Shown here in pieces: positions 6,438 through 9,990 of a DNA stretch of 9,990 bases. Position numbers and translations under genes: made by a program. The stretch is from Candidatus Thalassarchaeaceae archaeon (GTDB lineage: Archaea; Thermoplasmatota; Poseidoniia; Poseidoniales; Thalassarchaeaceae): contig JAQXFF010000077.1 of NCBI GenBank assembly GCA_029250425.1, positions 1 through 9,990 of the forward strand, read 5' to 3'. Position 1 is the stretch's first letter; every line of letters begins with the position of its first letter. Below the pieces are notes generated by a model that saw nothing but the letters and a program-made list of their open reading frames with translations, was not told where the DNA came from and made no database searches.

Positions 6438-7060
6438 CCGTGATACCGAACCCGACCCCGGATGTCGTTGAATCGCTTCACAACATCTTGGCCACCTTCC
6501 TGAAGATAACCTGAAAGAACTCGATCCATCGCACCGTCGAGGTTTGGGTGACTGGCCTTCAAACACTCATTTAGAACTTGTAAATCCAATCCAAGTGGCT
6601 CAATATCATCAGTAATTTGAGATAACCCAAAATCGATGATGGAAAGACCTTCTTCATTATCCCAGAGAATATTGTGCGACGTCAAATCCCCATGGCTGAT
6701 TCCAGTGGCATGAATTCGACGTATTGTGGATCCCAATTCTTCTAGCATATCAGAATCGCCACCGTTCCGGAGGTGATCAAACAGAGGTCCACCGGGCATG
6801 CGACTTGTAATCATCCAGCCCGCTGTAGCATCAATCGCAAGCAATACAGGTACAGGTACAGCAGCAAGATGGAGGCGACGTAACAAACGAACTTCGGCAG
6901 ACATTCTGGATTTGGTGAGACGTGCATCGAGATCTGGATGTCTCCATGTTCGGGGCTGCCTCTGTTTGAGAACGGCTTCTTGACCCATCCAAGTCCCTGC
7001 ATGAACGATTGCTTCTGCGCCCTGATGCAGCATTTCTGCACCAACCCATGGCCCCGTCAT
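6434..7060 (-). CDS. bud32: Bud32/PRPK-type atypical kinase of the KEOPS complex
   Basis: Bud32 is the small kinase/ATPase subunit of KEOPS, which together with Kae1 makes the t6A modification on ANN-decoding tRNAs. With the ATG at 7060 it has 208 residues, typical for the family. It shows the minimal N-lobe GAEA (14-17), catalytic Lys32 in VLKQRQPRTWRHPDLD (30-45), the C-helix Glu56 in SRMSAEVRLLRR, catalytic loop HGDLTSHNIL (123-132, D125 and N130), and IDFGL (142-146, D143). It ends in a short basic tail, RGRVRYHG. It is free-standing and not fused to Kae1. The frame is open to a TTG at 7108, but the family N-terminus supports the ATG, although GGGAG is only three bases before it. Its stop shares TTAA with the convergent crcB stop. 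Bud32 and XTP diphosphatase are often near each other in euryarchaea, which fits this neighbourhood. Confidence 0.93.
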   Translation of the reverse strand: MTGPWVGAEMLHQGAEAIVHAGTWMGQEAVLKQRQPRTWRHPDLDARLTKSRMSAEVRLLRRLHLAAVPVPVLLAIDATAGWMITSRMPGGPLFDHLRNGGDSDMLEELGSTIRRIHATGISHGDLTSHNILWDNEEGLSIIDFGLSQITDDIEPLGLDLQVLNECLKASHPNLDGAMDRVLSGYLQEGGQDVVKRFNDIRGRVRYHG

Positions 7061-7113
7061 CAACTCCCGGAGATGAGATGAGTTCAAAGCGGTTGCACTA
7101 GACGGCAAATCGA

Positions 7114-8190
7114 ATGGGCCTTACTTTACCAACCGTTCCGTTACCCCGCGAGGAAATTGAAACCTCTGCGTTTTCCAATGAAGAAATCGAACTTGAAGCA
7201 ATCCGACTTCAAGAGGCCATCCAGCAGCACCAACGGTGGCCGATTGAAACATGCCGAAGTATCGCTCCTTTGACCTTGGAAATTAACAGATTGAAAAAGG
7301 AAAATGATGTCTTCTTAATCGCGCATTCTTATCAAACTCCAGACATCATTTACGGAGTTGCAGATGAAGTTGCAGATTCCTACACCCTCTCCAAAGCAGC
7401 ACGTGATGCACCACAGCAAACTATTCTGTTCTCCAGTGTGCGATTCATGGCTGAAACTGCAAAAATTGTCAGCCCACATAAGATCGTTCTACATCCTTCT
7501 CCTGAAGCGGGATGCAGTCTTTCGGATGGGATTACCGCGCAAGATGTCAGAGATTTGAAAGCCCAATATCCTGGAATCCCAGTTGCTTGTTACATCAACA
7601 CAACTGCCGCAGTCAAGGCCGAATGTGATGTCAGTGTGACCAGTAGTAATTATTTGAAAATCTGTGAACGACTACCGGGAGATCGCCTCATTTTTGTGCC
7701 AGATCGATTCATGGGTGCTCATCTCCAAAAGGCACTTGCTGGAAAGAAAGAAGTCATCGTATTCGATGGAGAATGCGAAGTTCATGCCGTCTTTACCGGC
7801 GACAAAGTTCGAGAATGGAAACAAAGAATCGGTGAGAATCTAACGGTCTTAGCTCATCCTGAATGTAGCGCAGAAGTCTTGGAAGAAGCTGATTTCATCG
7901 GTTCTTCGGAGAAATTGATTCACGAAGCAATTCGACTTGGTGTTGAAGGACAACCCGATGTGATGTTGATTACCGAATGTGGTACGGCTGAACGAGTGCT
8001 GGCTGAAACGGAAGTCGAGCTCAATCTGTATGGTGCTTGCGTCATGTGCCGTTACATGAAAGCCACACAATTGGAAGATATTCTTCAAGCACTGCGAGAA
8101 CCAAGATTGGATCAAATAATCGAAATTGACGCTGAAATCATCACTCGGGCGCAACGGAACCTCGATGAAATGTTCCGATTAGCGGAATAA
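7114..8190 (+). CDS. nadA: Quinolinate synthase NadA
   Basis: NadA is a [4Fe-4S] enzyme that condenses iminoaspartate with dihydroxyacetone phosphate to quinolinate in de novo NAD synthesis. The 358-residue protein has the three pseudo-repeated domains. Motifs are AHSYQTPDI (70-78), DSYTLSKAA (88-96), C134 in PEAGCSLSDG, YINTTAAVKAECD, LIFVPDRFMG, GECEVH, C251 in HPEC, and C312 in CVMCRYMK. C134, C251 and C312 match the three cluster ligands. C309 forms a CxxC with C312, like the extra cysteines near the third ligand in E. coli NadA. The first about 50 residues are a less conserved helical extension. The ATG at 7114 is the only reasonable start; the next in-frame Met comes after the AHSYQ motif. 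No nadB or nadC is adjacent. Confidence 0.95.
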   Translation: MGLTLPTVPLPREEIETSAFSNEEIELEAIRLQEAIQQHQRWPIETCRSIAPLTLEINRLKKENDVFLIAHSYQTPDIIYGVADEVADSYTLSKAARDAPQQTILFSSVRFMAETAKIVSPHKIVLHPSPEAGCSLSDGITAQDVRDLKAQYPGIPVACYINTTAAVKAECDVSVTSSNYLKICERLPGDRLIFVPDRFMGAHLQKALAGKKEVIVFDGECEVHAVFTGDKVREWKQRIGENLTVLAHPECSAEVLEEADFIGSSEKLIHEAIRLGVEGQPDVMLITECGTAERVLAETEVELNLYGACVMCRYMKATQLEDILQALREPRLDQIIEIDAEIITRAQRNLDEMFRLAE

Positions 8191-9990
8191 TCACTCTTCT
8201 TCTTCTTTCGCCTGACGCTTGGGCATGATGTGTCCCTCATTCTCATTCAATCTCTGACCTGTCCAAATCAGTAATAGGAATGGAAGCAAGAGAATGAACA
8301 ATTGCAGAGTAGTGGATGAATAAGGTTCCAATACAACTTCAATCGTAAAGACTCGAATTTCTGTTTCATTGTCTTCATCTACTTGTAACCATGCGATATG
8401 ATCCTCCATCACCTGTGGTTGAAGTTGATCAATTTCATCATCTGCATTCAATTGGTATGATTGATTCATTTCGACGTCATGGTAGTTGACATCCCAATCC
8501 AAATACATCTCCGCAGGATTATTGGAAATGAGGAACTGATGATGTTGCCAGGCGACGTAGCCGTGTCCGATGCTTGGGGCTGCAACAGGGAACACAGGGT
8601 CACCCAGAATTTGCTGTTCACCATTTGAGAGGTCAACCAAAACCAAGCGATTGATTGCACTGAGATTGACTAACGCTACGAGATGATTTTCATCCAATGC
8701 AATTTCCGTAATTGTGGCATTCTCGTAATCGACGAGTGTATCTGTCATTTCGAAGACTTGGTTATCTCGCTCTTCGCCAATCGTTGCATTGAGTTCAACT
8801 GTAATGTGCTGTTGAATTCCATCAATGGTTTGGATATGAACAGAAAGTGATTCCCCCACCTCTGTGTATGCAACCCTGTTTTCATGACTAGCAATCATTG
8901 AAACTGGACCATTGGGTACGGTGGAGAGGGTTGAGCACCCGTTGACTGTGGTACAATCAATCCCTCCACGGACTCGAATCTCGACTCCGCCTTCATTCAA
9001 CATGACCATACGCGGCCAATCATCACGAGCAAGAACTTCCCCATTAGACAACATGGCGATGTCATCAAACAGCGGACCAGTGAGCCATTGACCTTCCCAT
9101 TGATTCGAACTGAGATTGAAAAAATCCAATTGATATCCATGCCATACCACAATGTGTGATTCGCCAATCAGAATCTCCACAGGATAGTTGCCCCAATCAG
9201 TGTAGATGCCGAAGTTTTGTTGATAGGATTCTTCAGTTGAAAGGTTCCACAAGGTCACCGTGATGTTTCCTTCATCAATGATCTCGTAACTGGCAAGCCA
9301 ACCATCGGCTCCCGATGCAGAACCAGGATGTGTGACCCCTTCTGCCGGGAAATGTTGGTGAGTTGCATCCCACAACAAAGTGCCACCTGTACCCGCAAGA
9401 AGAAGCATGATGGCGACACCAGTTTGTCTGCTACCAGCGAGTTTGAACCAAGCAATTCCACCAATAAACATGGCTTGAATTTCCTTGACTGGGCGACGCC
9501 AATCAGCGAGTAACCAAGAGACTCTGTGCAAAAATGAACGTTCGTCAAGCCACCACCAAACAGTGGGTGCAATCCGCTCAGAAAGATGAACTGAAAGCAT
9601 CCCAACTGCAATCCCACCGATGATATCGCTCACCCAATGAATACCCAAATAGAGAATTGTGAATGCGGTTAACAGTGTGTACCCAATCAAACAATTCCGC
9701 CAAACCTTCCATCGCCCATCCAAGTCATTTCTTGCATAACAATACCATATGGAAAATGGAATGCCGATGTGCAAACTCGGCATGCCATTTGTGAATGGAT
9801 CAATGCGTGTAAACCATGTTTGAATTTCGGGTGTTAAATGGTAACCCAAAGTTTGCATTTCTGGAATATAATCACCAGTCACACGGACATTAAAGAATAG
9901 ATAGAATGGGAGTGCCAACATGTAGGTCAACAACAATGTCAACGAGATTCTATCAGCCATATGTCGATCGTCGAAATAACAGGTGTATAC
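8191..9990 (-). CDS. PAP2-family membrane phosphatase fused to a predicted extracellular beta-propeller, 5' end cut by window edge
   Basis: An ATG at 9960 would give 589 residues, but the frame stays open to the window edge (VYTCYFDDRH before that Met). No ribosome site precedes 9960, and the PAP2 fold would lack its first helices, so the real start probably lies outside. Numbered from 9960, PAP2 motifs are NGMPSLH (58-64) and LGIHWVSD (105-112, His108 and Asp112), closest in style to AUR1/inositol-phosphotransferase-like PAP2 proteins. Further helices lead to a TM at about 180-197. Residues 198-550 form a hydrophilic domain with about seven repeated units of the pattern 'hydrophobic-x-AW/VVW ... 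strand ... L(S/T)NG', resembling TolB-like propeller blades. It contains eight NxS/T sequons and a possible disulfide pair (DCTTVNGC). A last TM (552-567) and a charged tail (QRLNENE...KEEEE) follow. The propeller should face outside. The likely substrate is a lipid-linked phosphate; the ligand is unknown. The stop abuts the nadA stop. Confidence 0.85.
   Translation of the reverse strand, partial: VYTCYFDDRHMADRISLTLLLTYMLALPFYLFFNVRVTGDYIPEMQTLGYHLTPEIQTWFTRIDPFTNGMPSLHIGIPFSIWYCYARNDLDGRWKVWRNCLIGYTLLTAFTILYLGIHWVSDIIGGIAVGMLSVHLSERIAPTVWWWLDERSFLHRVSWLLADWRRPVKEIQAMFIGGIAWFKLAGSRQTGVAIMLLLAGTGGTLLWDATHQHFPAEGVTHPGSASGADGWLASYEIIDEGNITVTLWNLSTEESYQQNFGIYTDWGNYPVEILIGESHIVVWHGYQLDFFNLSSNQWEGQWLTGPLFDDIAMLSNGEVLARDDWPRMVMLNEGGVEIRVRGGIDCTTVNGCSTLSTVPNGPVSMIASHENRVAYTEVGESLSVHIQTIDGIQQHITVELNATIGEERDNQVFEMTDTLVDYENATITEIALDENHLVALVNLSAINRLVLVDLSNGEQQILGDPVFPVAAPSIGHGYVAWQHHQFLISNNPAEMYLDWDVNYHDVEMNQSYQLNADDEIDQLQPQVMEDHIAWLQVDEDNETEIRVFTIEVVLEPYSSTTLQLFILLLPFLLLIWTGQRLNENEGHIMPKRQAKEEEE

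Noticed and set aside
6843..6862. Short ACAGGT tandem repeat
   Set aside because: It encodes VPVPV within Bud32 and is explained by the protein; too short to be a functional repeat.
9255..9617. 120-codon alternative frame inside the PAP2-propeller gene
   Set aside because: Same-strand shadow of a protein with clear motifs and topology; the composition is not protein-like.

Overview
The window looks like a marine planktonic euryarchaeote, most likely Candidatus Poseidoniales (Marine Group II) or a close Thermoplasmata relative. The evidence for an archaeon is a free-standing Bud32/PRPK-type kinase, a FlaI/VirB11-type secretion ATPase preceded by a TATA-like element and a strong Shine-Dalgarno, a T-run that resembles an archaeal terminator, and extracellular protein regions rich in N-glycosylation sequons. 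Gene density is very high, base composition is moderate, and there are no tRNA, rRNA, CRISPR or insertion sequences. The lineage is inferred from protein character and gene content and was not tested by a search.

Layout. Positions 1-1043 (minus) hold the N-terminal about 347 residues of a type II/IV secretion or archaellum/pilus ATPase, cut by the left edge. A 140-base control region (1044-1183) carries its promoter, a nested palindrome and a T-run that probably ends the neighbouring operon. Positions 1184-6029 are a five-gene minus-strand array. In transcription order it is: XTP/dITP diphosphatase, an acidic/proline-rich two-TM protein of unknown function, an enoyl-CoA hydratase-like crotonase, an ABC ATPase, and a large ABC-2 type permease. 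The last three are tightly packed (2-base gap, then ATGA overlap). From 6030 to the right edge the genes alternate in strand with almost no spacing: CrcB/Fluc fluoride channel (+), Bud32 kinase (-), quinolinate synthase NadA (+), and a PAP2-family membrane phosphatase fused to a predicted extracellular beta-propeller (-), which runs off the right edge.

How the genes may work together. Most are housekeeping: nucleotide-pool cleaning (XTP diphosphatase), tRNA t6A synthesis (Bud32 in KEOPS), fluoride export (CrcB) and NAD synthesis (NadA). The crotonase/ABC ATPase/ABC permease trio is arranged as a translationally coupled unit whose substrate cannot be read from sequence. The surface-facing genes are the secretion ATPase, the two-TM protein and the PAP2-propeller fusion; these are the least standard.

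No stretch longer than 300 bases lacks a gene. The non-coding gaps are 1044-1183, 4443-4487, 5385-5435, 6030-6083 and 7061-7113. The most notable non-coding signals are a nested inverted repeat over the secretion-ATPase promoter and a pair of tandem hairpins filling the 45-base gap ahead of the crotonase. One of those hairpins shares its central nine bases, AACCATAGG, with the promoter palindrome.
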